The position numbers and the translations under genes were made by a program. This document shows positions 1-9,018 of a stretch of DNA of 64,000 nucleotides, piece by piece. This stretch comes from Enterococcus sp. PF1-24 (lineage in GTDB: Bacteria > Bacillota > Bacilli > Lactobacillales > Enterococcaceae). Each line of letters opens with the position of its first letter. Position 1 is the first letter of the stretch. The stretch covers positions 62,001-126,000 of the forward strand of contig NZ_JARXWL010000004.1 in assembly GCF_029893325.1 (NCBI RefSeq), read 5' to 3'. The notes below the pieces were generated by a model, which saw only the letters and a program-made list of their open reading frames with translations, was not told the origin of the DNA and did not search any database.

Positions 1-444
1 AACTGAAGGTAAGACAATTTTAAATACTTGGGGAATAATAATTTTACGAACTGTTTGCCAGTTGGTTAAGCGTAAAACTTTCGCTGCTTCATATTGCCCT
101 TGAGGAATCGATTGAATCCCGCCACGAAAAATTTCTGCAAAATAAGCGGCATAATTTAAAATAAAAGTAAACACAGCAGCATAGAAACGATCTGAAATAA
201 TAATGCCAACACTTGGTAAGCCATAAAAAACTAAAATCAACTGTAATAACAGCGGTGTCCCTCTAACCACCCACACATAAAAATTCAATAAATAATTCAG
301 CGGTTTGAATTTTATTGATAAGCCTAAAGCTAAAACCACTCCTAAAATCAATGACCCTACCAAAGTCAAAATAAATAATTGTAAAGTGGTTACGGTTCCT
401 TTTAATAATTGCGGCATGATACCTGTTAAATAATCAACCATCAT
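1..444 (-). CDS. Amino-acid ABC transporter permease (partial)
   Basis: Permease of a polar amino-acid ABC importer (HisM/GlnP family), moving substrate across the membrane with a binding protein and ATPase encoded beyond the left edge. The reverse strand is open from two adjacent ATG codons (444 and 441) to base 1, about 148 codons. The protein begins MMVDYLTGIMPQLLKGT and has the family's N-terminal helix, the RGTPLLLQL segment, and the EAAxxL-type ATPase-contact loop (reads YEAAKVLRLTNWQTVRK). A GGAGG ribosome site lies 5-8 bases upstream. The C-terminus is cut off by the window. The T-box leader upstream implies control by one uncharged tRNA, so the substrate is probably the matching amino acid. 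Confidence 0.9.
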   Translation of the reverse strand, partial: MMVDYLTGIMPQLLKGTVTTLQLFILTLVGSLILGVVLALGLSIKFKPLNYLLNFYVWVVRGTPLLLQLILVFYGLPSVGIIISDRFYAAVFTFILNYAAYFAEIFRGGIQSIPQGQYEAAKVLRLTNWQTVRKIIIPQVFKIVLPSV

Positions 445-466
445 TTTTTCCTCCATTCAATTTGCG

Positions 467-664
467 TAGAATATCTCACTATAACTTAATTCTGCATTTT
501 ACTTGAGAGCTAAACGAGCCTTCTCCGCTTTTTATGCAATCTAGCTATAGGCGTTTGCACCACTCGATAAAGTGAAAAAGAAGTTCGCGGTAGAAAACAC
601 CGCTATAATTTATTTTTGCACTTTACTCGGGTTCAGAACAACGCTTTCCGCTTTTTATGCAAAA
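467..664 (-). repeat. Tandem imperfect ~72-nt repeat in the leader
   Basis: Two copies (590-662 and 467-539) share, on the plus strand, TAGAA, CTATAA, TGCA, TTTACT and CTCCGCTTTTTATGCAA-like blocks in the same order and spacing. Between them, 541-590 contains CTATAGGCGTTTGCAC followed by CTCG, which looks like a degenerate partial copy. The copies lie between the last T-box terminator and the permease start, within the transcript. A related copy occurs at 45099-45146. Function unknown. Confidence 0.6.
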
Positions 665-805
665 AGCCCTCTTGGTTAGTTAACCAAGAGGGCGAGTGTT
701 TCGCGGTTCCACCTCAATTTATTATACTTTCACAAGTATAACCTTAAGTAGTCATTGAATTGTTATTTACTTAATAAGTAAAGATTTTGCTCCCCATTTT
801 TTATA
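655..805 (-). promoter_or_regulatory. Second T-box antiterminator/terminator lacking Stem I
   Basis: A second T-box sequence, GAGGTGGAACCGCG (702-715, reverse strand), precedes a strong terminator hairpin (666-693, 12+ bp stem) with a T-run. Only about 90 nt separate it from the first terminator. That is enough for a small hairpin and a Stem III-like hairpin (GTTATACTT / AAGTATAAT) but not for a Stem I with a specifier loop. It looks like a partial tandem T-box in series with the complete one. Confidence 0.75.
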
Positions 806-1074
806 CAAAAAACGTCCTTCAGCTCGAGAGCTAAAGGACGTGAATAACGTGGTTCCACCTTTTTTTATTAGCTACTTCACAGCAACTAATCTTATTAAGT
901 CAATCAATGACTTACGCTATAACGGGCTGCCCGATATTTCCTACTGATTTCAGAAATATAACTCCAAGCTGTGTTTCACTATTCTCCACTATCTCTTTGC
1001 AGCAACCAGAGACTCTCTAAAAATTTAAAATAGTTACTCGTCTTTTCTAAGTTTTATTTTCTTTATTAAGTTGA
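806..1074 (-). promoter_or_regulatory. T-box riboswitch, complete module
   Basis: On the reverse strand, AGGTGGAACCACG (848-860) matches the conserved T-box that pairs with the tRNA acceptor end. It is followed by a GC-rich terminator hairpin (812-841) with a T-run to 806. Upstream lie about 200 nt of leader with AGAGAG and GGTTGCTG segments fitting Stem I, and a Stem III-like hairpin (ATTAGTTGCTG / AGTAGCTAAT) just before the T-box. The specifier codon could not be fixed by eye, so the amino acid is unknown. It controls the amino-acid permease at 1-444. Confidence 0.85.
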
Positions 1075-1079
1075 ATATT

Positions 1080-1108
1080 AATTTACTACAGGTAAGAACC
1101 TTTGTCAA
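1080..1108 (-). promoter_or_regulatory. Promoter of the T-box leader
   Basis: On the reverse strand, TTGACA (1103-1108), a 17-nt spacer and TAAATT (1080-1085) form a sigma-A type promoter. Transcription would start near 1073 and run through both T-box modules. Confidence 0.7.
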
Positions 1109-1175
1109 CTAATTTTCAGAATATTTTTTAAATATTATGCTAATGGTCATTTTTAAGCTATATCTGCAAAAATAA

Positions 1176-1922
1176 TTATTCCCGTTCAAAACCATTTTTG
1201 CGATAGCTAACCACAAATAATACAATACTAGCGACTAACTCAACTACTAAAACTAGCCAACTTTGAACAGATAGCCCTTGTTGATTACCTTCCACAAAAC
1301 TAGTTGCTAATTGACCGATGATACCTGTATAAATAAATTGCGCAACTTTCGCTAAACTAGGAACCATCGAACTAAACATCGGTACCATCATAATAACCAG
1401 CATCAAAAGTGAACTAATATTACCAGAAGCCATTTGATTTTTGGCAAACAGACCAACTAACATTCCTAAAACACAACTAATTAAACTACACATACCAGAT
1501 ACTACTAAAAATAAAATAATTTCATTGCTGCTAAGTTGTACACCACTTATCAATAAAACAGCTATACAAATCAACCATGATACGAGAAAATTCGGTAAAA
1601 CAGCACTGATAAAATACTCCAAACCATTGACCGAAGAAGTCATCAAGGTTCGTAAAGTATTTTTTTCTTTATCTTTAGCTAACATCGTTGCTGGCATCAT
1701 TAAACCAATCATAGTTAAGTTCATCAATAAACCTATATTCAAAACCATTCCCATTAACATACTTGGCATCTCATGTTCGGTAAACATATTAGCGTAAACA
1801 AAGCGTATCGCCACTGTAAATAAGGGTACTAGCAACGCCGAAATCAGAAAAGTTTTATTACGAGTTAATTCTTTAAATTTAAAGCGCGTTAAAACGGCTG
1901 TTTTTTGGATATTCAAATTCAT
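1176..1922 (-). CDS. ABC-2 type transporter permease
   Basis: 248-residue integral membrane permease, partner of the ATPase encoded just upstream. Six hydrophobic segments are visible, from TFLISALLVPLFTVAIRF near residue 25 to a last one near residue 225. The AKDKEKNTLRTLMTSS stretch after the second helix matches the cytoplasmic loop typical of ABC-2 permeases of the NatB/CcmB-like type. The ATG at 1922 has GGGAG upstream and follows the ATPase stop by one base, so the two are translationally coupled. Likely an exporter (ion, peptide or drug); the substrate cannot be told. The downstream neighbour at higher coordinates is a LytTR two-component system, which may control it. Confidence 0.85.
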   Translation of the reverse strand: MNLNIQKTAVLTRFKFKELTRNKTFLISALLVPLFTVAIRFVYANMFTEHEMPSMLMGMVLNIGLLMNLTMIGLMMPATMLAKDKEKNTLRTLMTSSVNGLEYFISAVLPNFLVSWLICIAVLLISGVQLSSNEIILFLVVSGMCSLISCVLGMLVGLFAKNQMASGNISSLLMLVIMMVPMFSSMVPSLAKVAQFIYTGIIGQLATSFVEGNQQGLSVQSWLVLVVELVASIVLFVVSYRKNGFERE

Positions 1923-1923
1923 C

Positions 1924-2775
1924 TTATTGCAACTCCCTTCCTGTTACTGTTAAAAAGACATTTTCCAGTGTTGGCTCGCAAGAATGCACAGCTTCCACTT
2001 CATCAGTAATCAACCACTCATGCAGTTGCGCCATTTGAGCTGGATTTTGTGATAAAATTACTTCTTCTTGACTATTTAATAAAACGCGATATTTTTTATC
2101 AGAGTTATAGCGTAAGCAAATTTCTTTCGGCGTACCAAATTCAACAATATTACCATCGTTTAACAGCGCTACATGATCACATAATTTGGTAGCTTCTTCC
2201 ATATTATGCGTTGTTAAAAAGATACCCATGCCGTCATCTTTTAACTCCAACAGTAATTTATGAATATCTAAAGCGGTACTTGGATCCAAACCGGAAGTCG
2301 GCTCATCTAAAAACAATAGTTTTGGTTTATGCAAAACAGCTCGCGCCAAAACCAAACGTTGCGTTTGGCCTTTAGAGAGTTTACCTGCCATTTGATTTCT
2401 TTGCTCTTTCAAACCTACCCGCTCTAGTAGCTCATCAATTCGTAAAGTTTCTACTTTTAATAATTGAGCAAATAATAGCAAGTTGTCATAAACAGTAAAT
2501 TCTTCATAAATCCCGCTAGCATCTGTTACAATCCCGATTTTTTCGTAAATCTCTTCATTAATTTTGCGGGTATCACTATTTAAAATCGTCGCTTCCCCAG
2601 AACTTTGCACCAACTGGCCAGTTACGATTTTAATCGTTGTGGTTTTCCCAGCGCCAGAAGGGCCTAAAAAACCTAAGATTTCGCCTTCATGAATCATCAT
2701 ATTGATGTCTTTTAAGGCTTGTCGACCAGCAAACGTCTTTGAAATATGATTTAACTTCAACAGTACTTCTTTCAT
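1924..2775 (-). CDS. ABC transporter ATP-binding protein
   Basis: 283-residue ATPase of an exporter-type ABC system. Walker A is GPSGAGKTT near residue 40, the signature is LSKGQTQRL near residue 134, Walker B is LLFLDEPTSGLD near 155, and the switch histidine is in TTHNMEEA. The last ~80 residues form the extra C-terminal domain common in ATPases paired with ABC-2 permeases. Start ATG at 2775. The gene has its own upstream region after the terminator of the kinase operon. That region carries the inverted repeat TATAGTT-T-AACTATA (2829-2843) overlapping a possible -10 without a good -35, which would fit an activator-dependent promoter. Regulation by the adjacent LytTR regulator is inference. 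Confidence 0.9.
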   Translation of the reverse strand: MKEVLLKLNHISKTFAGRQALKDINMMIHEGEILGFLGPSGAGKTTTIKIVTGQLVQSSGEATILNSDTRKINEEIYEKIGIVTDASGIYEEFTVYDNLLLFAQLLKVETLRIDELLERVGLKEQRNQMAGKLSKGQTQRLVLARAVLHKPKLLFLDEPTSGLDPSTALDIHKLLLELKDDGMGIFLTTHNMEEATKLCDHVALLNDGNIVEFGTPKEICLRYNSDKKYRVLLNSQEEVILSQNPAQMAQLHEWLITDEVEAVHSCEPTLENVFLTVTGRELQ

Positions 2776-2828
2776 TTTCTTCCCTACCTATCTTTCATAA
2801 TAATTTTTCGTAAAAATAACTAAATGAA

Positions 2829-2843
2829 TATAGTTTAACTATA
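2829..2843 (-). promoter_or_regulatory. Inverted repeat at the ABC-operon promoter
   Basis: TATAGTT and AACTATA flank a single base, a perfect 7-bp inverted repeat. Its TATAGT could serve as the -10 on the reverse strand; no good -35 lies 16-18 nt upstream. A TTAGTTATT follows about 19 nt after ATAGTTAAA, weakly resembling paired LytTR boxes. Confidence 0.35.
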
Positions 2844-2875
2844 AAAGAAAATCATAAAAAATAGTTGAAAACGTC

Positions 2876-2902
2876 AAAAAAAGACAGAAATCTGTCTTTT
2901 TT
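2876..2902 (-). terminator. Terminator of the kinase/regulator operon
   Basis: A GACAGA/TCTGTC stem extended by flanking A and T runs gives a short bidirectional terminator just after the stop of the kinase gene at 2919. Confidence 0.65.
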
Positions 2903-2918
2903 GGTAAGTATTCAATTT

Positions 2919-4274
2919 TTATTTTAGTAAAAACATTAATATTTGTACAAATGATTGTTCTTCTACTCGCGTTTCCAACGTAACATCAGGATAGCGACGA
3001 ACAATTTCTCTTAAATTCACTAAACCTAAACCACGATTTTTGCCTTTGGTAGAATAGCCCGCTCCCCAAATGCGCTGCATATCAATTTCATGGCTAATTG
3101 GATTTTTCACCACAAAAGTTATCTGATTTTTTTCTTTTAGTAAGATAACATTTACTTGTTTATCGGTTTCCATTGCCGCTGCTTCAATCGCATTATCTAA
3201 AATAATCCCGCTACAGCGCAATAAATCAGCAATTTCCATCGGGATTTTATTGATTGGTGCCAAAATTTCGATAGCTAAGACGACACCTTGTTTTTCTGCT
3301 TCCATGATTTTTGTCATGATTAACGTTTTTAATTCCACCACTTGCAAGTTAGCCAACTGATTTAATTGCTTAATATCCAACTGTAAAGTTTCATCCATTT
3401 GCAACATTTGGGTAGCGATATATTCTTGAGCGTCAGCTAAATCGCCAGCTTCAACTTTGGCATAAGCTCCCATGGCAACATTTTTATAATCATGTTGCAT
3501 TTTTTGCAAATCTTGTTGAATGGTTTCTAACTTTTGTAAATACGCCGCTTGTTGCGTCACCAAAGCTTCTGATTTTCGCAAACGCTGCTCCCTCAAGTAT
3601 TCTCTTGATAAGAAAATCACAGCAAAGAATTGGACGGCGTAGAAAAACAGAATAATGACCACGCGACCTTTTTCTTGCAGATTAAAAATCGGACTAACGA
3701 TTTGAATAACAATTTGTAAGCCTGCTAAAATCAAACTAATCGTTAATGCCCATTGGGGATGATAAAAACTATAGTTAAAAATTTCAATCATATGCAATTT
3801 CTTTAAGAGCCATAAAATCCCTAACACGCCACTCAACACTATGATATTTTCTAAAAGCACCATGACAATAAAACATTCAGCTGGCACTTGCTCGAAAAAG
3901 ATATTCTTGATAATTAATACATAACTCATATCAATCAATGTATATAACGTTGAAGCAAAGACCGTTAAAAAATAAATAATTTTCGGTGAAATCTTGGCAA
4001 AAACATAATAATGAATAGCCAATATGCTGATATTTGAAATTAAAGTATAGACAGCTATCCAGCCGTTAAACTCAAAATAACTTTTTTCTAAAAGTTGTGG
4101 TAGCGTTAAATAACTAATAATGGCCGACAAAGCAACCGCAGTTAATAAATAAATCAGCCAAGTGTTTCGGCGTTTGCTTTTTTCCCCTGAAACAATTCGC
4201 ACAAAACCATACTCACAAACAACCCCTGCTAACATCTGTATAATGTTGATTAGCATTAAGGTTTTTAAATCCAC
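2919..4274 (-). CDS. GHKL sensor histidine kinase (AgrC/ComD type), copy 1
   Basis: 451-residue membrane histidine kinase, predicted to phosphorylate the LytTR regulator encoded at 5677-6420. About 220 N-terminal residues form six or seven membrane helices. The phosphoacceptor histidine lies in MQHDYKNVAMGAYAKV (HPK10 type). The catalytic domain has LDNAIEAA (N box) and GYSTKGKNRGLGLVNLRE (G boxes). The start is GTG at 4274 because an in-frame stop lies just upstream; AAAGGA is about 13 nt away, a rather long spacing. The cytoplasmic half is very close to that of the kinase at 4318-5676, while the membrane half is clearly different. No AgrB or AgrD partner is seen, so the signal is unknown. 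Confidence 0.88.
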   Translation of the reverse strand: MDLKTLMLINIIQMLAGVVCEYGFVRIVSGEKSKRRNTWLIYLLTAVALSAIISYLTLPQLLEKSYFEFNGWIAVYTLISNISILAIHYYVFAKISPKIIYFLTVFASTLYTLIDMSYVLIIKNIFFEQVPAECFIVMVLLENIIVLSGVLGILWLLKKLHMIEIFNYSFYHPQWALTISLILAGLQIVIQIVSPIFNLQEKGRVVIILFFYAVQFFAVIFLSREYLREQRLRKSEALVTQQAAYLQKLETIQQDLQKMQHDYKNVAMGAYAKVEAGDLADAQEYIATQMLQMDETLQLDIKQLNQLANLQVVELKTLIMTKIMEAEKQGVVLAIEILAPINKIPMEIADLLRCSGIILDNAIEAAAMETDKQVNVILLKEKNQITFVVKNPISHEIDMQRIWGAGYSTKGKNRGLGLVNLREIVRRYPDVTLETRVEEQSFVQILMFLLK

Positions 4275-4317
4275 GCTAGTTAATCAGTCCTTTCTGAAGA
4301 ATCAATTTACTATTATA

Positions 4318-5676
4318 TCACAATTGAAAAACAAGCACTTGAATAAAGTTTTTTTCTTCTCGCCGGGTTTCTAAAACGACATTAGGATAACGACCTAAAA
4401 TTTCACGCAAATTCGCTAAACCTAACCCGCGATTTCCGCCTTTTGTTGAATAACCTTCTGTCCAGATTCGTTGCATATCTAAATTATAGGTACTGGAATT
4501 TTTCACAACGAATGTTAAGCGGTCGTTTTCTTTTAACAACAAAACCGTTACCTGTTTATTTTCTTCTTTGGCGGCGGCTTCAATGGCGTTATCTAAAATA
4601 ATTCCGCCACAGCGTAACAAATCAACAATTTCCATGGGGATTTGATTGACGGGCTCTAACACTTCAACGGATAGAACCACATCCTGTTTTTCAGCTTCCA
4701 TGATTTTTGTCATGATTAAGGTTTTTAATTCTACAACTTGAACATTAATCAGTTGGTTTATCTGTTGAATATTTAATTGTAACTTATCATCCACTTGTAA
4801 CATTTGCGTTGCGATATATTCTTGGGCTGCTGTCATATCCCCGGCTTCGACTTTGGCATAGGCTCCTAATGCCACGTTTTTATAGTCGTGTTGGACTTTA
4901 CGTAAATCTTGTTGGATGGTTTCTAGTTTTTGTAGATAAGCGGTTTGTTGTAAATTCAAGGCTTCTGAATCACGAAGTCTTTGGTCTCTTAAATATTCTC
5001 GCAAAAGTATAAGAAATGCTATAAAGTATACAAAATAAGAAGCCGTATATATTAAAATTAGAACAACACCTCTTACATGTACGATTTTAGGAATAAGAAA
5101 TTCTATAAAATAATACATTATTGTAATTATAACCGTGATTAACATTGTCCATTTAGGATGATAAAAGATTTGTTGAAATACTTGTAAAATTTTAGTTTTC
5201 GAGAAAAAACTATAAACAAAAAGTAAAACAATCGTTTCAAATACACTTTCAGAAATATATAAAAGAAAATTAGTCGAAGCAAAATTGACTTCTATAGGTA
5301 AAAATCCAATTATAAAATAATGGAATGTGGTTACTATTTGATAAAATACTCCTGAAAATAAAACTAAAAAATAAATATTTTTTTTAGCCACATTTTGAAA
5401 AATATAAGCATGAAATATAACTCTCATTATGGTAGTTACAGCGTCTGCTAACAAGAAAATAAAATCTACATCGACATAGTTTTGTTCAACCAATTGAGAA
5501 AAACTTGCGGCAGTTAAAATGAATCCCACAAGAAAAATCATTAAGCCATATAACAACCAAGAATAGTTTTTCTTACTCTTTTCCCCGGAAACCAAAGAAA
5601 TTAAACGGTATTCTCCAACAAAAACCGGAATACTTAAAAACGCATTAAGAATCCATACTAATTCAAACTTCCACAT
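4318..5676 (-). CDS. GHKL sensor histidine kinase (AgrC/ComD type), copy 2
   Basis: 452-residue paralogue of the kinase at 2919-4274. The N-terminal ~225 residues are membrane helices with little resemblance to copy 1 beyond the SGEKSK motif after helix 1. From about residue 228 (LREYLRDQRLRDSEAL) the two proteins match nearly residue for residue, including VQHDYKNVALGAYAKVEAGD, MTKIMEAEKQ, LDNAIEAA and GYSTKGGNRGLGLANLREI. The DNA for the membrane half looks more AT-rich than the kinase half. The ATG at 5676 directly abuts the stop of the response regulator, so all three genes form one operon. This looks like a duplicated gene with an exchanged sensor domain; that is inference from the similarity pattern. 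Confidence 0.88.
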   Translation of the reverse strand: MWKFELVWILNAFLSIPVFVGEYRLISLVSGEKSKKNYSWLLYGLMIFLVGFILTAASFSQLVEQNYVDVDFIFLLADAVTTIMRVIFHAYIFQNVAKKNIYFLVLFSGVFYQIVTTFHYFIIGFLPIEVNFASTNFLLYISESVFETIVLLFVYSFFSKTKILQVFQQIFYHPKWTMLITVIITIMYYFIEFLIPKIVHVRGVVLILIYTASYFVYFIAFLILLREYLRDQRLRDSEALNLQQTAYLQKLETIQQDLRKVQHDYKNVALGAYAKVEAGDMTAAQEYIATQMLQVDDKLQLNIQQINQLINVQVVELKTLIMTKIMEAEKQDVVLSVEVLEPVNQIPMEIVDLLRCGGIILDNAIEAAAKEENKQVTVLLLKENDRLTFVVKNSSTYNLDMQRIWTEGYSTKGGNRGLGLANLREILGRYPNVVLETRREEKNFIQVLVFQL

Positions 5677-6420
5677 CTACTCTCCACCTTCAAACAGCTG
5701 CTTCAACATTTTTTTCCCGCTGCGGGACATTAAGCAGACGGAACCATTTTTCATTACGACAGTGTTATCGGCGTAATTGACTTGTTGAATTTTACTGGTT
5801 TGTACTAAAAAAGAGCGGTGGATTTTCAGAAAACCTTCTGGTAGTTCTTCTTCAATTTTTTTAAGATTGCCACGAAATTCTAACATGCGAGATTCTGTGT
5901 GTAAAATAATTCGATGACCTGTAGCGGTTTCAAAAAACAGAATTTCAGCTAAAGGAATTTGATAACTGCTTTCTGCCATTTTTACCGTGTAATAGCTTTG
6001 TCTATCCGAAACTTCTTGGCTCAGTAGGTAATTGACCTCTTTTAAGCAGTCTTTTAACTGCTGATTTAATTTTTCTGGAACATCTTTATATAAATAACTC
6101 ATCGCTTCTAAGCGATATTTAAAAGTTTCAAAAATCATTTCTTCATGGGTTGTAACAAAAATTAAAAATCCGCGAGTATCGAATTTGCGAATTTCTTTCG
6201 CTAAAGTAAAACCATCATAAACTTCATGCTGTAAATCCACATCAAAAAAATAAATGGAGCGTAATTTATGATTTTTTCGGTGTTCAAGAACTTCTTCTGG
6301 GTCCCCTGTTACTAAAACGACTTCCATATCATAACCATGAATCAAAATTAAATTCCGAATAATCTGTGCCAAATATTCCCGTGTTTCTTTGACATCATCA
6401 CAAACATAAACTGGTACCAT
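5677..6420 (-). CDS. LytTR-family response regulator
   Basis: 247-residue DNA-binding regulator. The receiver domain (about residues 1-125) begins VPVYVCDDVKETREYL, with the acidic pair in CDD and the phosphorylated aspartate in YFFDVDLQ. The LytTR domain follows (about 145-245), with ILFFETATGHRIILHT, GFLKIHRSFLVQ and a basic C-terminus. I chose the ATG at 6420 because AGGGAG lies 8 bases upstream and the receiver fold starts right there; an upstream ATG at 6483 would add 21 unlikely residues. First gene of an operon with the two kinases. The target is probably the adjacent ABC operon and its own promoter, by analogy with AgrA/ComE systems. Confidence 0.9.
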   Translation of the reverse strand: MVPVYVCDDVKETREYLAQIIRNLILIHGYDMEVVLVTGDPEEVLEHRKNHKLRSIYFFDVDLQHEVYDGFTLAKEIRKFDTRGFLIFVTTHEEMIFETFKYRLEAMSYLYKDVPEKLNQQLKDCLKEVNYLLSQEVSDRQSYYTVKMAESSYQIPLAEILFFETATGHRIILHTESRMLEFRGNLKKIEEELPEGFLKIHRSFLVQTSKIQQVNYADNTVVMKNGSVCLMSRSGKKMLKQLFEGGE

Positions 6421-6639
6421 CTGCTTTTTTCTCCCTATAACCTTCAAATTTTTATAAAAAATGAAGTGAAATACACACTTCATCCAATTTTTTTCTTTAC
6501 TCCATAGTTATTTTAGCATTTCTTATAGGGGGATACTAGCGAGCCTTGCATTTTTTTCATTTATAAAAAACTGTTAAACTAAGTTCTATTCCTCCCCTCC
6601 CTTTTAAAAAGTTAAATTTTTTTCTTTTTTGCAAGACTT

Positions 6640-6648
6640 TGTTATAAT
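6640..6648 (+). promoter_or_regulatory. Extended -10 promoter of the ClpP-like gene
   Basis: TGTTATAAT (TG at 6640-6641, TATAAT at 6643-6648) is an extended -10 element about 30 nt upstream of the start. No clear -35 or CtsR-type repeat is seen. Confidence 0.5.
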
Positions 6649-6677
6649 ATATGCAGAGATTTAAGAAAGAAGGCAGA

Positions 6678-7271
6678 ATGATGTTTTTTTTAAATGAAGA
6701 AGAAACCGCAACTCCAAAAGGCGATAGTCTTGAAATGTATAAAAAGAAATTATTAGAGCAACGGACAGTGTTGATTTATGGAGAAATCAACCAAGATTTA
6801 GCTAAAGAAGTTACTTCACAATTACTACTGTTAGCTGCTATCAATGACGAACCAATTACCATTTATATCAACAGCCAAGGTGGCCATGTTGAAGCGGGCG
6901 ATACTATTCATGATATGATTAAATTTATCAAACCCGAAGTTAAAATTGTCGGCACTGGCTGGGTGGCTTCAGCTGGGATTACAATTTATCTTGGTGCGAA
7001 AAAAGAAAATCGTTACAGCTTGCCAAATACTCGCTACATGATTCATCAACCGATGGGTGGCGTGCAAGGGCAATCTACTGAAATCGAAATCGAAGCCAAA
7101 GAAATTATTCGCATGCGTGGTCGGATTAATCAATTAATCGCCGATGCAACCGGGCAACCGCTTGAGCGGGTTGAAAAAGATACAGATCGTAATTATTGGT
7201 TAACAGTTGACGAAGCCATCGACTACGGAATTGTTAATCGAGTAATTGCAACTTCAGCTGAATTAGCTTAA
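6678..7271 (+). CDS. clpP: ClpP-family protease subunit, ClpP1-like with Ser-His-Asn triad
   Basis: 197-residue Clp proteolytic subunit, forming a barrel that degrades proteins fed by Clp ATPases in the cytosol. Counting from the ATG at 6678, Ser98 lies in GWVASAG, His123 in YMIHQPMGG, and the third triad position (172 in S. aureus ClpP, the aspartate of DTDRD) is asparagine in DTDRNYWL. Asn172 is the state reported for Listeria ClpP1, whose activity depends on ClpP2. INSQGG replaces the usual INSPGG. The start (6678 or 6681) follows AGAAGG; the ATG at 6651 lacks a ribosome site. Single gene, terminator after. A canonical ClpP is presumably elsewhere in the genome. Confidence 0.88.
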   Translation: MMFFLNEEETATPKGDSLEMYKKKLLEQRTVLIYGEINQDLAKEVTSQLLLLAAINDEPITIYINSQGGHVEAGDTIHDMIKFIKPEVKIVGTGWVASAGITIYLGAKKENRYSLPNTRYMIHQPMGGVQGQSTEIEIEAKEIIRMRGRINQLIADATGQPLERVEKDTDRNYWLTVDEAIDYGIVNRVIATSAELA

Positions 7272-7277
7272 AAATTA

Positions 7278-7325
7278 ATCACCACCGAAAGTTTAGTTAA
7301 TAAAACTTCTGGTGGTGATTTTTTA
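7278..7325. terminator. Bidirectional terminator between clpP and GH51 genes
   Basis: AATCACCACC pairs with GGTGGTGATT, with an inner stem, followed by a T-run on the plus strand; it serves the convergent genes on both sides. Confidence 0.8.
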
Positions 7326-8903
<1,578 letters not shown>

Positions 8904-8944
8904 CTAACCTCCGAAATGCTTGACTTTTTATCCGCTTTCATTTT

Positions 8945-8953
8945 TGTTATAAT
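8945..8953 (+). promoter_or_regulatory. Extended -10 promoter of the AraC-type gene
   Basis: TGTTATAAT (TATAAT at 8948-8953 with an upstream TG). A TTGACT at 8920-8925 is 22 nt away, too far for a normal -35, so the promoter may need an activator. Confidence 0.45.
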
Positions 8954-9018
8954 AGATTATTACCAACTTTTACGAAAACATTATTGTCATTATGTCTTAT
9001 TTCAGAAAGGAAGCCTTT

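Noticed and set aside
6421-6650. Possible AgrD-like signal peptide gene near the two-component system
   Set aside because: No short frame with a ribosome site and a hydrophobic or GG-type peptide was found between the regulator and clpP, or between the kinases.
8920-8953. Standard -35/-10 promoter for the AraC-type gene
   Set aside because: TTGACT and TATAAT are 22 nt apart, too far; only the extended -10 is reported.
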